Origin: Hyunsoonleella flava
GTDB taxonomy: Bacteria > Bacteroidota > Bacteroidia > Flavobacteriales > Flavobacteriaceae
Reading direction: 5' to 3'
DNA: 64,000 nt
Assembly: GCF_004310325.1 (NCBI RefSeq)
Contig: NZ_SIRT01000005.1
Location: 150,834 to 214,833 of the forward strand
Shown in pieces: positions 43,816-52,976 of this stretch. A program made the translations under genes and the position numbers. Below the pieces are notes generated by a model. The model searched no databases. It was not told the DNA's origin and saw only the letters and a list, made by a program, of their open reading frames with translations. Numbering within the stretch: the stretch's first letter is position 1; each line of letters begins with the position of its first letter.

Positions 43816-44970
43816 ATGCTGTTTCAGGATGTTTTAGGACAAGAACATATAAAATCGCACTTAACCCAAAGTGCCGATAACGGACGTATTCCGCACGCGC
43901 AGTTATTTGTAGGACCAGAGGGTAGCGGCACTTTACCAATGGCAATTGCCTATGCACAATATATTTTGTGCGGGAATAGTAATGGCGATAACACCTCTGG
44001 GAATGATGCGTGTAACTTGAAATTTAAAAACCTTTCACACCCTGATTTACACTTTGCATTTCCTGTAACTACTAGCAGCAAAGTAAAAAGCAAGCCTGTT
44101 TCTAATTTTTATCTAGAGGAATGGCGACAGTTGCTGCAAGAACAGCCTTATGGTAATTTGTTTGATTGGTACAAACTACTAGGTGTGGACAATAAGCAAG
44201 GACAAATAGGTGTAGATGAGGCGCATGAAATTGTAAAATCACTCACCTTAAAATCTTACGAGGGCGGTTATAAAGTAATGCTGATTTGGATGGCTGAAAA
44301 AATGAACATAGCCTGTGCTAATAAGCTTTTAAAGTTAATTGAGGAACCGCCAAACCAAACCATTTTCTTATTGATCGCTGAAGATGAAGAACAGATCATC
44401 AATACGATTCGCTCCCGATGTCAAGTTTTACATTTTCCTCCGCTAGCAGAGGAGGTGATTAAAGCAGCCTTGATTAAAAATTACAACTTGCAGGCTTCAA
44501 TTGCCACAAAAATTGCACATCAAGCTAATGGAAATTTTAATAAGGCATGTGATTTGGTCTATCACGACTCTGAAGACACACAGTTTGAAACGTGGTTTAT
44601 ATTTTGGATTCGCAGCGCGTTTAAGGCTAAAGGGAACAAGGCGGCTATCCACGACTTGATTACATGGAGCGAAGATATTGCTAAAACTGGGCGTGAAACA
44701 CAAAAGCAGTTTTTAAATTTTTGCTTGGATTTTTTCCGTCAGGCTTTATTACTTAATTACAATGCTAGCGATTTGGTGTATTTTGAGCCTAAAACCGAGA
44801 AGTTCCAATTAGATAAATTTGCACCATTTGTGCATGGAAATAACATTATGGAAATTAGTAATGAACTTCAAGATGCGATTTACCATATTGAGCGCAATGG
44901 TAACTCTAAGATTATTTTAACAGATTTATCAATTAAGTTGACTAGGTTGTTACATAAAAAGCCTGATTAA
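43816..44970 (+). CDS. holB: DNA polymerase III subunit delta-prime
   Basis: 384 residues. The N-terminal LFQDVLGQEHIKSHLTQSADNGRIPHAQLFVGPEGSGTLPMA resembles clamp-loader AAA+ subunits. The P-loop is degenerate, as usual for delta-prime. VDEAHEIVKSLTLKSYEGGYKVMLIWMAEKMNIACANKLLKLIEEPP and the sensor-like IRSRCQVLHFPPL are diagnostic. It is part of the clamp-loader complex that places the beta clamp on DNA. The N-terminal Cys zinc motif is only partly kept, as in other flavobacteria. Probably monocistronic, and convergent with the OmpH-like gene. Confidence 0.9.
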   Translation: MLFQDVLGQEHIKSHLTQSADNGRIPHAQLFVGPEGSGTLPMAIAYAQYILCGNSNGDNTSGNDACNLKFKNLSHPDLHFAFPVTTSSKVKSKPVSNFYLEEWRQLLQEQPYGNLFDWYKLLGVDNKQGQIGVDEAHEIVKSLTLKSYEGGYKVMLIWMAEKMNIACANKLLKLIEEPPNQTIFLLIAEDEEQIINTIRSRCQVLHFPPLAEEVIKAALIKNYNLQASIATKIAHQANGNFNKACDLVYHDSEDTQFETWFIFWIRSAFKAKGNKAAIHDLITWSEDIAKTGRETQKQFLNFCLDFFRQALLLNYNASDLVYFEPKTEKFQLDKFAPFVHGNNIMEISNELQDAIYHIERNGNSKIILTDLSIKLTRLLHKKPD

Positions 44971-45088
44971 AAGTTACAAGGAATATTACAACGTCGTTCC
45001 GCAACAATAGTTCAAAATAATATACTTGCAAATGATTAAATGTGATAGATAAATTAAACTCTTTCTTTTTATGTTGATCTTTATAGCA

Positions 45089-45119
45089 TAAAAAAAGCCA
45101 AGCTATGTGCTTGACTTTT
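45089..45119 (-). terminator. Terminator of the OmpH-like gene
   Basis: Read on the minus strand: AAAAGTCAAGC, loop, GCTTGGCTTTTTTTA. An 11-bp stem with one mismatch plus a T-run, 16 bp after the stop. Confidence 0.75.
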
Positions 45120-45134
45120 AAGCGTTTATGTCTT

Positions 45135-45653
45135 TTACTCTTTCTTATACTCTGCATTTAAAGCATCCAAAATGGTTTGGGTTAAGTCGGTTTGATCTTT
45201 ACCATATAAAACTGAGGAAGCACCATCGCTTGTGCCCAAAATAAAGTCGTAACCATTGGCTTTACCATAATCTTTCACAAAGTCTTTTACTTCAACTATT
45301 AGGGTGTCTATTTCCACTTGAAAAGATTGCTGTATCGCTTGCTGTTCGGTTTGGATTCTTTGGCTTAACAATTGTTCCTTTTCCTGAATCTCTTGAGATA
45401 ATTTTTGAAGATTAGCTTGAGACATACGTTTTGCCTTGATCTGGGCTTCTTTTAGGTCCAATTGATAAGTGGCCACCATACTATCTCTCCTTTTATTAAA
45501 TGTTTGTTCTTTTCCCTTAAAACGCTTTTCTAAATCTTTTTTGGCTTGGTAGTCGTTAATTAAGGTGCTATTATGCACATAGCCTATTTTGTTTGGTTTT
45601 TGGCAAGATGCTAAAACTAACATCGCCACTAATACAAAAAATATATGCTTCAT
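45135..45653 (-). CDS. OmpH/Skp-family periplasmic chaperone-like lipoprotein
   Basis: 172 residues. The signal carries a lipobox (MLVLASC, Cys17). The family start KIGYVHNSTLINDYQAKKDLEKRF is followed by a long coiled coil (about 40-125, rich in Gln/Glu/Lys) and a C-terminal strand-rich part with YDFILGTSDGASSVLYG. This is the jellyfish-like Skp/OmpH layout: paired long helices that hold unfolded outer-membrane proteins in the periplasm. The lipid anchor differs from soluble enteric Skp but is not rare in Bacteroidetes. It has its own promoter and terminator. Confidence 0.85.
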   Translation of the reverse strand: MKHIFFVLVAMLVLASCQKPNKIGYVHNSTLINDYQAKKDLEKRFKGKEQTFNKRRDSMVATYQLDLKEAQIKAKRMSQANLQKLSQEIQEKEQLLSQRIQTEQQAIQQSFQVEIDTLIVEVKDFVKDYGKANGYDFILGTSDGASSVLYGKDQTDLTQTILDALNAEYKKE

Positions 45654-45697
45654 ACTTTTATTTTTTAGTTTGATTCGTTTTATTTTTCAAGGTCGCA

Positions 45698-45705
45698 CAA
45701 ATGTA
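45698..45705 (-). promoter_or_regulatory. -7 box of the OmpH-like gene
   Basis: The minus strand reads TACATTTG, a perfect TAnnTTTG, 44 bp before the start codon. The -33 element is not distinct. Confidence 0.5.
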
Positions 45706-45901
45706 ACAAAGTATGTGAAAATGAAAACCGTAATTGGTTGGATTTTAACTTATAATAAAAAATTATAGATATTTTAGTTCGCTATAAGTAAAAACTATTA
45801 TTTTTAGATTAAAATAAAGCCGTTTAAGAGCGTTAAAAATCCAGAAAGGATCTTTCGTTGTCTAACAGAGCAATATTGAAACAGCGTTGGTAAAATTAGC
45901 T

Positions 45902-46753
45902 TTAACGGTTTTTAATGATATAAATTAGGGAGGAAGCTTCTTTTGAGCCTAAGGCTTTGATATTTGAGACTAAGCCAACCCAAAACCCTTTGATTGGATT
46001 CATTTTTCCTGACTTATATTTTTCAGAGAGCATGCTCACATAGAATGCATCGAACCACATCGGTTTGGTTTTAATAACCTTTAAATTAAACTTTCCAACT
46101 AAACTTGAAACAGAATCCCGATTAAAATGCCAAAGGTGTCTTGGTACATCATAAGCTGCCCAAAATGCTTTGTAATATTTGGCATCGTAACTTTGATAAT
46201 TTGGTACTGCGATTATCAATTTACCCTCAGGTTTCAATAATTTTTTAATGATTGAAATATGTTCTTCTAAATTAGGGAGATGTTCCAGAACATGCCATAA
46301 CGTAATTATATCAAAACTATGTGCTTTAAATTTTAAAAGATGTTCTATTTCAAAAACAGCATTGCTTGTTTTTTTATTAGCAATAGCTCTTGCTTTTTCG
46401 TTTGGTTCGATTCCAAAAACTTGCCATCCATTCTTCTGCGAAGTTTTTAAAAAATCACCTGTGCCACATCCAACATCTAAAAGTGTTTTTCCTTTTAAAG
46501 AAAACGAATTGATCAATTTTAATTTCTTTTTAAGGGAAATACTTCTAACGAAATGATATGCTTTTTCAAACAAATTTCGTTTAGAATCTGTATGGGAAAT
46601 GTAGTCTTCACTTTTATAATATTCTGGTAATTTGTTTTCTGATGGACGAGGTGAAGTTTCCAAATAACCGTATTCTGAATTTTCAATTAAATGAAACTCT
46701 TCACCAGAAACAGAGTAATCCTTTACGATGAGATATGATGGATTTGCGTTCAT
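45902..46753 (-). CDS. Class I SAM-dependent methyltransferase
   Basis: 283 residues. The Rossmann motif I is LLDVGCGTGDFL (about residue 90-101), motif II surrounds VFGIEPNEKARAIA, and motif IV is FDIITLWHVLEHL. This set is typical of the Methyltransf_23/UbiE-like type often found in polysaccharide or quinone modification clusters. The N-terminal ~60 residues (YGYLETSPRPSENKLPEYYKSEDYISHTD) are common in flavobacterial homologues acting on an unknown substrate. It lies downstream of mnmG on the same strand, separated by 88 bp that contain a parS-like site. Confidence 0.85.
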   Translation of the reverse strand: MNANPSYLIVKDYSVSGEEFHLIENSEYGYLETSPRPSENKLPEYYKSEDYISHTDSKRNLFEKAYHFVRSISLKKKLKLINSFSLKGKTLLDVGCGTGDFLKTSQKNGWQVFGIEPNEKARAIANKKTSNAVFEIEHLLKFKAHSFDIITLWHVLEHLPNLEEHISIIKKLLKPEGKLIIAVPNYQSYDAKYYKAFWAAYDVPRHLWHFNRDSVSSLVGKFNLKVIKTKPMWFDAFYVSMLSEKYKSGKMNPIKGFWVGLVSNIKALGSKEASSLIYIIKNR

Positions 46754-46808
46754 TTTAAAGTAAATTCAGAGTGTAATTCAGCAATATGAAAAGCAAGATT
46801 ATTTAAAA

Positions 46809-46824
46809 TGTTCCACGTGGAACG
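46809..46824. other. parS-like palindrome 1
   Basis: TGTTCCACGTGGAACG keeps the parS core GTTCCACGTGGAAC, the ParB-binding centromere sequence (general form TGTTnCACGTGnAACA), with only the last outer base off. It lies between the methyltransferase and mnmG genes, 17 bp beyond the mnmG stop. Confidence 0.7.
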
Positions 46825-46841
46825 TTTCAGTTTTGTTGAAA

Positions 46842-48713
46842 TTATCTTCCCATATAAACTAGCAATACAGAAATATCATTTGGTGAAACACCACTAATTC
46901 TTGATGCTTGAGAGACTGTTGTTGGCTGAATCTTTTTCAGCTTCTCTCGAGCTTCAAAACTCATGGATTTTATTTGTGAATAGTCAAAATTAGCAGGAAT
47001 TTTAACGTACTCTAATCTATTTAATTTATCGGCGTTATTCTTTTCTTTAGCAATATAACCAGCGTATTTCACCTGAATTTCGGTTTGCTCAATGACTTCC
47101 CTATCCAAATTATTATTATTAATATATGACTCAACAGACGCCACTTTTCTAACATCCTCCATCTCAATATTTGGTCTTGCAAATATCTTAAAAAGCTTAC
47201 CTGATTGCTTTACAGGAGATGAGTTTTTCTTTTCTAAAATTGGATTTATCTCTTCTGGCTTTACACTTTGGCTTTCAAAAAATGACACAAATTTTTCAGC
47301 AGCTCCGTGTTTTTCTTCCATACGTTTTAAACGTTTTTCAGAAGCTAAACCAAGCTCGTAACCTTTAGGTGTTAATCTTAAATCCGCATTGTCTTGACGC
47401 AATAAAGTTCTGTATTCTGCTCGAGATGTAAACATACGATAGGGTTCTTCTGTGCCTTTTGTAATTAAATCATCAACTAAAACACCTATATAAGCTTCAT
47501 CTCTTTTCAGAGTAAAAGGATCCTTATCCTGTACTTTTAAGCTAGCATTTATACCTGCCATTAGTCCTTGGGAAGCTGCTTCTTCGTAACCTGTTGTGCC
47601 GTTAATTTGTCCGGCGAAATATAACCCCTCAACAAGCTTAGTTTCTAACGTATGCTTTAGCTGTGTTGGCGGGAAATAATCATATTCTATAGCGTAACCA
47701 GGTCTAAAGAATTTTACATTTTCAAAACCAGCAACGGAGCGTAAAGCCTTAAATTGTACATCTTCTGGCAAGGACGTAGAGAAGCCATTTACATAAACTT
47801 CAACTGTGTTCCAACCTTCGGGTTCGATGAATAGTTGATGTCTGTCCTTATCAGCAAAACGGTTTATTTTATCTTCAATTGAAGGACAATATCTAGGACC
47901 GAGGCTTTTAATTCTCCCGTTAAACATTGGCGATCTGTCAAATCCCTCACGAAGCAAATCATGCACTTCAGGACTTGTGTAGGTCATATGGCAAGAAAGT
48001 TGGTTTTGAAGAGGCTTTGTAATATTTAAATAAGAAAACTTTTCAGGATTGTTGTCTCCTGGCTGTTCAATCATTTTAGAATAATCAAGAGAACGTCCAT
48101 CAACCCTTGGAGGTGTTCCTGTTTTCATTCTACCGGAATCAAAACCTAAACCCACCAATTGTTCTGTAATTCCTGTCGCAGCTTTTTCTCCTGCTCGCCC
48201 ACCACCAAAATTTTTATCACCAATGTGAATCAATCCGTTTAAAAAAGTACCGTTGGTCAGTACAACAGTTTTAGATTTAATTTCTATACCTAAAGAAGTT
48301 TTGACACCAACAACTTTATCGCCTTCAATCAGCAAACCAGAAACCATTTCCTGATAAAAATCTAAGTTTTCTGTTTGCTCTAAAAGCAACCTCCAGTCTT
48401 CAGCAAATCGCATACGGTCACTCTGTACTCTAGGACTCCACATTGCGGGTCCTTTAGATTTATTGAGCATTTTAAACTGGATAGCCGAAGTGTCAGACAC
48501 AATACCGCTGTAACCACCAAGCGCATCAATCTCACGAACTATTTGCCCTTTGGCGATACCACCCATGGCTGGATTGCAAGACATTTGCGCAATGTTTTGC
48601 AAATTCATGGTGACCAACAATGTTTTGCTTCCCATATTTGCAGCAGCGGCCGCAGCTTCGCTTCCTGCGTGCCCCGCTCCTACTACTATGACATCATAAA
48701 GTTCGTTAAACAT
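46842..48713 (-). CDS. mnmG: tRNA uridine-34 5-carboxymethylaminomethyl modification enzyme MnmG (GidA)
   Basis: 623 residues, normal length. The FAD-binding dinucleotide motif VVGAGHAGSEAAAAAANMG is at the N-terminus, followed by the family signatures SCNPAMGGIAKGQIVREIDALGG and GPRYCPSIEDKI. The C-terminal helical domain ends with SRISGVSPNDISVLLVYMG, typical of MnmG. With MnmE it installs the cmnm5 group at the tRNA wobble uridine. The gene is flanked on both sides by parS-like palindromes. This is interesting because in several phyla mnmG lies close to oriC and parAB. Confidence 0.97.
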   Translation of the reverse strand: MFNELYDVIVVGAGHAGSEAAAAAANMGSKTLLVTMNLQNIAQMSCNPAMGGIAKGQIVREIDALGGYSGIVSDTSAIQFKMLNKSKGPAMWSPRVQSDRMRFAEDWRLLLEQTENLDFYQEMVSGLLIEGDKVVGVKTSLGIEIKSKTVVLTNGTFLNGLIHIGDKNFGGGRAGEKAATGITEQLVGLGFDSGRMKTGTPPRVDGRSLDYSKMIEQPGDNNPEKFSYLNITKPLQNQLSCHMTYTSPEVHDLLREGFDRSPMFNGRIKSLGPRYCPSIEDKINRFADKDRHQLFIEPEGWNTVEVYVNGFSTSLPEDVQFKALRSVAGFENVKFFRPGYAIEYDYFPPTQLKHTLETKLVEGLYFAGQINGTTGYEEAASQGLMAGINASLKVQDKDPFTLKRDEAYIGVLVDDLITKGTEEPYRMFTSRAEYRTLLRQDNADLRLTPKGYELGLASEKRLKRMEEKHGAAEKFVSFFESQSVKPEEINPILEKKNSSPVKQSGKLFKIFARPNIEMEDVRKVASVESYINNNNLDREVIEQTEIQVKYAGYIAKEKNNADKLNRLEYVKIPANFDYSQIKSMSFEAREKLKKIQPTTVSQASRISGVSPNDISVLLVYMGR

Positions 48714-48735
48714 AATTCTCCTTTTTCAAAAACAA

Positions 48736-48751
48736 TGTTCCACGTGGAACA
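48736..48751. other. parS-like palindrome 2
   Basis: TGTTCCACGTGGAACA is a perfect 16-bp palindrome matching the ParB-binding parS consensus. It lies 22 bp upstream of the mnmG start codon, in the leader of that gene. Confidence 0.75.
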
Positions 48752-48760
48752 TCTTAGAGC

Positions 48761-48785
48761 CCCGTTGTCACGGGAATGACAATTT
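48761..48785. repeat. REP-like short repeat
   Basis: A small hairpin CCCGTTGTCACGGG runs into CGGGAATGACAATTT. This last 15-mer recurs exactly at 62669-62683, also after a hairpin. It appears to belong to the dispersed REP-type repeats of this genome. Confidence 0.5.
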
Positions 48786-48836
48786 TATTTGAACCCTCGA
48801 CGCAGGTGTCGTGAGTTGGTAATAAAATTTGGTCTG

Positions 48837-48844
48837 CAAATATA
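48837..48844 (-). promoter_or_regulatory. Candidate -7 box for mnmG
   Basis: The minus strand reads TATATTTG, matching TAnnTTTG, about 125 bp before the mnmG start. The leader would contain the REP-like repeat and the parS-like site. No clear -33. Confidence 0.35.
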
Positions 48845-48860
48845 CGTTGAAATCTTTAAT

Positions 48861-49271
48861 TTAAGATAACATCTTCAGGTAGTGGTCTTCCTTTGCCGTC
48901 ATTACCTTTGCGTCCTCATCTGTCTTATCCTTATATCCGCAGTAATGCAACACGCCATGAATAATTATTCTATGAAGCTCGTCTTCAAAATTAACTTCGA
49001 AATCCATGGCGTTATCAGCCACTCTTTCGATAGAAATAAAAATATCGCCTTGTATTATTTTTCCGACCGAATAATCAAAGCTAATGATATCTGTTAGTGT
49101 ATCATGATTAAGGAATTCAACATTTAATTTGTGAAGATATTGATCATCGCAAAACACATAATTAATCTCTTCTAATTTGTACCCTTCCAACTTTATGGTC
49201 TCAATAACCCAATGGGATATGTGTTCTTCTGTGGTGAGTTTAAAATCCGTTTCGTAGTTGAAATTAATCAT
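48861..49271 (-). CDS. ybeY: Endoribonuclease YbeY (rRNA maturation factor)
   Basis: 136 residues. The UPF0054/YbeY signature is visible: LNHDTLTDIISFDYS and the metal motif HGVLHYCGYKDKTDEDA. In most bacteria the motif is HGxLHLxGYDH with three His. Here the third ligand position is Asp, a variant I associate with Bacteroidetes. It takes part in 16S rRNA 3' maturation and ribosome quality control. Its start overlaps the end of the DUF4175 gene by 8 bp, implying coupled translation. Confidence 0.93.
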   Translation of the reverse strand: MINFNYETDFKLTTEEHISHWVIETIKLEGYKLEEINYVFCDDQYLHKLNVEFLNHDTLTDIISFDYSVGKIIQGDIFISIERVADNAMDFEVNFEDELHRIIIHGVLHYCGYKDKTDEDAKVMTAKEDHYLKMLS

Positions 49272-52200
49272 TAGCTTTTTTAAAATATTGCTGTACTTTC
49301 TTTTTATAAACCTGCTGCAAAGGTAAAGCTTGACGGTTTAAAATTTCTGTAGTTTGAAAATATTGTTTTGCCGTTGGTATGTTGCTATTTGAATCATTAT
49401 CAAAATTATTCGTATTGGTTTCAGATTCTCTTCTGTTTTCCTCTCCTTGCTGAAACGTAGCATTATCTAGCTTTAATAATTGATGTTTTAAATTCATCAT
49501 TTTTTGCAGCGTTTGATTGGTAAATCCTTTATTCAATAAATCCAATTCTATTTCTTCCATTTGTCTGGAGAGATTTTCTCCAATACCACCTTTGCCTTCT
49601 TTTTCTAATCGCTTATCTAAAGCCTCACGCAGTTGCTGTTGCTTTTGATAAATTTCGTAAAGTAAACCTTCCATATCAAAATTAGAGCCTTCACCCTCGC
49701 CTCCCGTTTGCTGACCGTTTTCTCCCTCTTTGCCTTGTTGCTTACCGTTCTTGCCTTTTTCTCCTTGCTCTCCATTTTCACCTTCCTTTTCTCCTTTACC
49801 CTTCTCTTTGCCTTCACCTTCTTTTGGTTTTCCCTTTTCACCTTTCTTCATGCCTTGTTGCATCATCTGATTGAGCTGCTCCTGACTCATAATGATGTCC
49901 GGCAATTGCATATCACCTTGACCTCCTTGACCCATAGACATGCTCATACTTTCTTGCATATTATCCAAAATATCACTTAGCATATCTGCCAAATTGTTAG
50001 TAGCAGTTATAGCAAATTGCTGATTGGAAACCCCTTGATACAATTGGTTTTCTGCTAAACGCTCCAAAGCTTTGTCGATATTAAAATACACTTCAGAGAT
50101 CTCTTTATTCACTTGCTCAGATAGTTTTGGCTGACGTAGCGATAAGGCAAACAAGCTATCATCAATATGCTCAAAATGTTCCTTTAAATAACTTTGGCGT
50201 TTTAAATAATTGGCGTAGCTGTTGTGATTAACGTCAATGGATTTAAACTGATCCATCAATGCCTCTTCATCAAACGAAAACAACACTAAATTATCCAATA
50301 TTTGTCGCAGCATTTCAATGTCCTCTTGCATTTGTTCGCCACTCATCGACTGCATAGAATTTTGCATTTTACTACTGAGCTGTTTCATCTTTTGAGCCGC
50401 TTTCTTTTGACTTTTCTGCGCGTTTTGCATATTCTGCTTTTGTTGTTCAGACGGTTCGTTTTGCTCATTTTGCTCTTGAGGTTCTTGTTCTTCTTCCTGT
50501 GCCTCTTTTTGCTCTAACGCTTCTGACGCCTTTTGCTGCTCATCTTCAATTTCCTTTTCATCTAGTTTATCCCGGGGAATATCAATTGGCTTTTTTAAGT
50601 CCTTACTCTCCTTCTCCAGTTCCTCTATTTGCTTTTTAAAATCCTCAAAACTTTTGTTTAGGGCATCCTGTTTTTCCTTAGTGTTTTCATCTTTTGAAGA
50701 TTCAGAGAGTTGCTCTTGTTCCTTTGCTAATTGTTCTAAATCATTGGCTAACTTCTCCAATTTCTTCTCTACATAAAATCGTTTGGTAAGCTCTAGCAAT
50801 TGTTCTAAACTTCGCTTTTTATTTTTATTCTGTTTCGCAACTTCCTCTAGTTTTTTAATCAACTCTTCATTGTTGATTTTTTCCTGCAATTTTTCCAGTT
50901 CCTCTAGCAATTTTTCGTTCTCTTTCAATTGCGCTTCGTTTTCCTCCAAACGTTTCTTTAAATCTTCTTTAAAAGGATCCTCTTTTTGCTCTTCCTTTTG
51001 AAACTCTTCTAAATTATCCTGCAGTTTTTTATTGAAATTCTTCATCATTTCATCCTGCTGCTTTTGGCGTTTAAAAAATGATGCTAATTTCTTTTTATCA
51101 TTGAAGTTTAAATTCTTTTTCTCTTTACCGGTTTTGGTCAATTCATCCAAGCGTTTTTCCTGCTCCTCAAACTTCTCAAGTGATTTGTTTAAGTCCTTAA
51201 TGCTTTCCCCCTGTTCTTTTAGCTGTTTCTCTTTTTCTTCTTCCAGAGTGCGTTTTCGATAATTAAAAACAGGGCTTTTTTTACTTTTAAACCTATTCAC
51301 CCTATCATTATCAAACACCTGAAAGTATAACTGATAAGGCACACCAGCCGTAATCTCTAAATTATCCGGAAAAGCCGAAATAAAATCTTGAACATTAGAA
51401 GACGTAATCGCAATAGCTTCAGTCTTTTTATCTTTCTCATTATCAGAAGGATAATATACTAATTGTAATTTACTTAGTCCATAATCATCACTAACTTGTC
51501 CGTAGAAATAAAGCGTTTGCAAATCCAAACTATCTACTTTCATTTGTACATTCAATTCAGGAAATTCATCCTTAACCACATCAATGGAAAACGACAAATT
51601 CTCATAATCCTTCAAATTTTTATTGCTCGTGCTTAAGGTATAGTCGTAATCTGAATATAGATTTTTAGAGGCAGAAAAAGTATTATCATTTTTTGAAGTG
51701 AAACCAAGGGTATCCTTTGCATACAAAAACACATTATCTGTAGATTTGGTTTGCAATTGCCACGTTACCTTTGTACCCTCAGGAACCACTGCATTCCCTG
51801 TGCTTTTTAAAGTTTCATCTCGCTTTTTAGTGTGATAAGGATAATCCAAAACCATCTCAAAACTCAATAACGACGGCACTTCAACTATTTCAAGTTCGTA
51901 CGGTTTAGAGTTTACTTCATTTGCTGAAAGACTAAACATGATGGGTTGTTGTGGTTGTGAAAAAATATACTCAAACTGTCCAACACCTGTTTGCTGTAAA
52001 AAATAAGTCTCATCGTTATATTGAATCTGGGCATTTTCAGGAGCAACTTCCCCAGCTGTTTTTACTAAAAGCTTAAAGTCCTTACCTTCAATTGCCTTCA
52101 AATCTTCATTTACTACAAAAAACTGAAACGGTGCAGGTGGCTCATAAGCCGTTTTATAGTCAACTACGCGCTTGTAGCTGTCGCTAAACCAATTAAAATT

Positions 52201-52710
52201 CCCAGTAGCATACACTAGCAACAAAATAATAATGGGAATTACAGCATATTTTAAATACGACAAATTCTGCTTAAAATTAACCGCCAATTTAAACGGAATT
52301 GGGTTCAACTCCACCGATTTCTGGTCAATACTTGCCAGCAATAGTTCCGATTGCTCCTCACTCTCCTTCAATTGAATAACATTCAACAGTTTATCATCTA
52401 CCTCAGGAAAATGCGTCCCAATAATCTTTGCAGCCTTCTCATAATCAATGCCTTTTTTCAGCTTAAACAATTTCGCTAACGGAATAAACACAAACTTAGT
52501 CAGTAACGCCAATTCCACAGCAATAAACATCCAAAACAACACCGTTCTCGCTGTCGTGTTCAGCCATAAAAAATGCTCAATCAATAAGGTCACCAGAAAA
52601 TACAGCAAGCCAATGGCAAAGAACAAAATGCCGCCTTTTAGCAGCTCATTGGTATGGTACCGTTTTGTAAACCGCTCTAATTTTTGCTGAATATATTTAA
52701 AATTATCCAT
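49264..52710 (-). CDS. DUF4175 family large membrane protein
   Basis: 1148 residues. Three or so hydrophobic helices lie near the N-terminus (about 25-45, 55-75, 150-170). A beta-rich extracytoplasmic part follows (about 190-480). Then comes a very long charged coiled-coil region (about 485-800, runs of Glu/Lys/Gln) and a low-complexity Gly/Glu/Lys segment (about 975-1045). The C-terminus holds NRQALPLQQVYKKKVQQYF. This layout matches the DUF4175 proteins of Bacteroidetes. Function unknown; envelope association is likely. The stop codon overlaps the ybeY start. Confidence 0.85.
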   Translation of the reverse strand: MDNFKYIQQKLERFTKRYHTNELLKGGILFFAIGLLYFLVTLLIEHFLWLNTTARTVLFWMFIAVELALLTKFVFIPLAKLFKLKKGIDYEKAAKIIGTHFPEVDDKLLNVIQLKESEEQSELLLASIDQKSVELNPIPFKLAVNFKQNLSYLKYAVIPIIILLLVYATGNFNWFSDSYKRVVDYKTAYEPPAPFQFFVVNEDLKAIEGKDFKLLVKTAGEVAPENAQIQYNDETYFLQQTGVGQFEYIFSQPQQPIMFSLSANEVNSKPYELEIVEVPSLLSFEMVLDYPYHTKKRDETLKSTGNAVVPEGTKVTWQLQTKSTDNVFLYAKDTLGFTSKNDNTFSASKNLYSDYDYTLSTSNKNLKDYENLSFSIDVVKDEFPELNVQMKVDSLDLQTLYFYGQVSDDYGLSKLQLVYYPSDNEKDKKTEAIAITSSNVQDFISAFPDNLEITAGVPYQLYFQVFDNDRVNRFKSKKSPVFNYRKRTLEEEKEKQLKEQGESIKDLNKSLEKFEEQEKRLDELTKTGKEKKNLNFNDKKKLASFFKRQKQQDEMMKNFNKKLQDNLEEFQKEEQKEDPFKEDLKKRLEENEAQLKENEKLLEELEKLQEKINNEELIKKLEEVAKQNKNKKRSLEQLLELTKRFYVEKKLEKLANDLEQLAKEQEQLSESSKDENTKEKQDALNKSFEDFKKQIEELEKESKDLKKPIDIPRDKLDEKEIEDEQQKASEALEQKEAQEEEQEPQEQNEQNEPSEQQKQNMQNAQKSQKKAAQKMKQLSSKMQNSMQSMSGEQMQEDIEMLRQILDNLVLFSFDEEALMDQFKSIDVNHNSYANYLKRQSYLKEHFEHIDDSLFALSLRQPKLSEQVNKEISEVYFNIDKALERLAENQLYQGVSNQQFAITATNNLADMLSDILDNMQESMSMSMGQGGQGDMQLPDIIMSQEQLNQMMQQGMKKGEKGKPKEGEGKEKGKGEKEGENGEQGEKGKNGKQQGKEGENGQQTGGEGEGSNFDMEGLLYEIYQKQQQLREALDKRLEKEGKGGIGENLSRQMEEIELDLLNKGFTNQTLQKMMNLKHQLLKLDNATFQQGEENRRESETNTNNFDNDSNSNIPTAKQYFQTTEILNRQALPLQQVYKKKVQQYFKKAND

Positions 52711-52817
52711 GATTTGGGCATAAATACAAGGGTTTCAAGCCTTTTAAGCTACTAAACTACAATTTTATTTTCTACTTCAATTTAAACCTCCCGTTAAAAT
52801 ACTCCTAATATCAAGGT

Positions 52818-52910
52818 TTGGGCGCTCCCCTTTGGGTCAGGCTTTCCGCTAATAGTTTTGGCTTCCCGCTGTAGCGGGACCAAAAGCTGCCGCTGCAATC
52901 CTTAGCGCAC
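52818..52910 (+). repeat. Structured GC-rich element upstream of gltX
   Basis: This lies in the 321-bp gap before gltX, which otherwise holds only the promoter. It starts GGGCGCTCCCCTTTGGGT, has an internal two-part hairpin (TTTTGG with CCAAAA enclosing CCCGCT with AGCGGG, 52856-52885), and ends TGCAATCCTTAGCGC. Its composition is far richer in GC than its surroundings. I recall similar GGGCGTTCCCC...CAATCCCTAACGC segments dispersed in flavobacterial genomes, so a repeat family or structured RNA is likely. Confidence 0.55.
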
Positions 52911-52976
52911 TTATCCGCTTGCATATTTACAAAAACGCAAGCCTTTCTCTATCTGCTAAACTTCTGCACTCTACAC

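Noticed and set aside
49617..49980. Open frames opposite or overlapping the low-complexity part of the DUF4175 gene
   Set aside because: They mirror the Gly/Glu/Lys-rich and coiled-coil coding sequence; no start context or homology.
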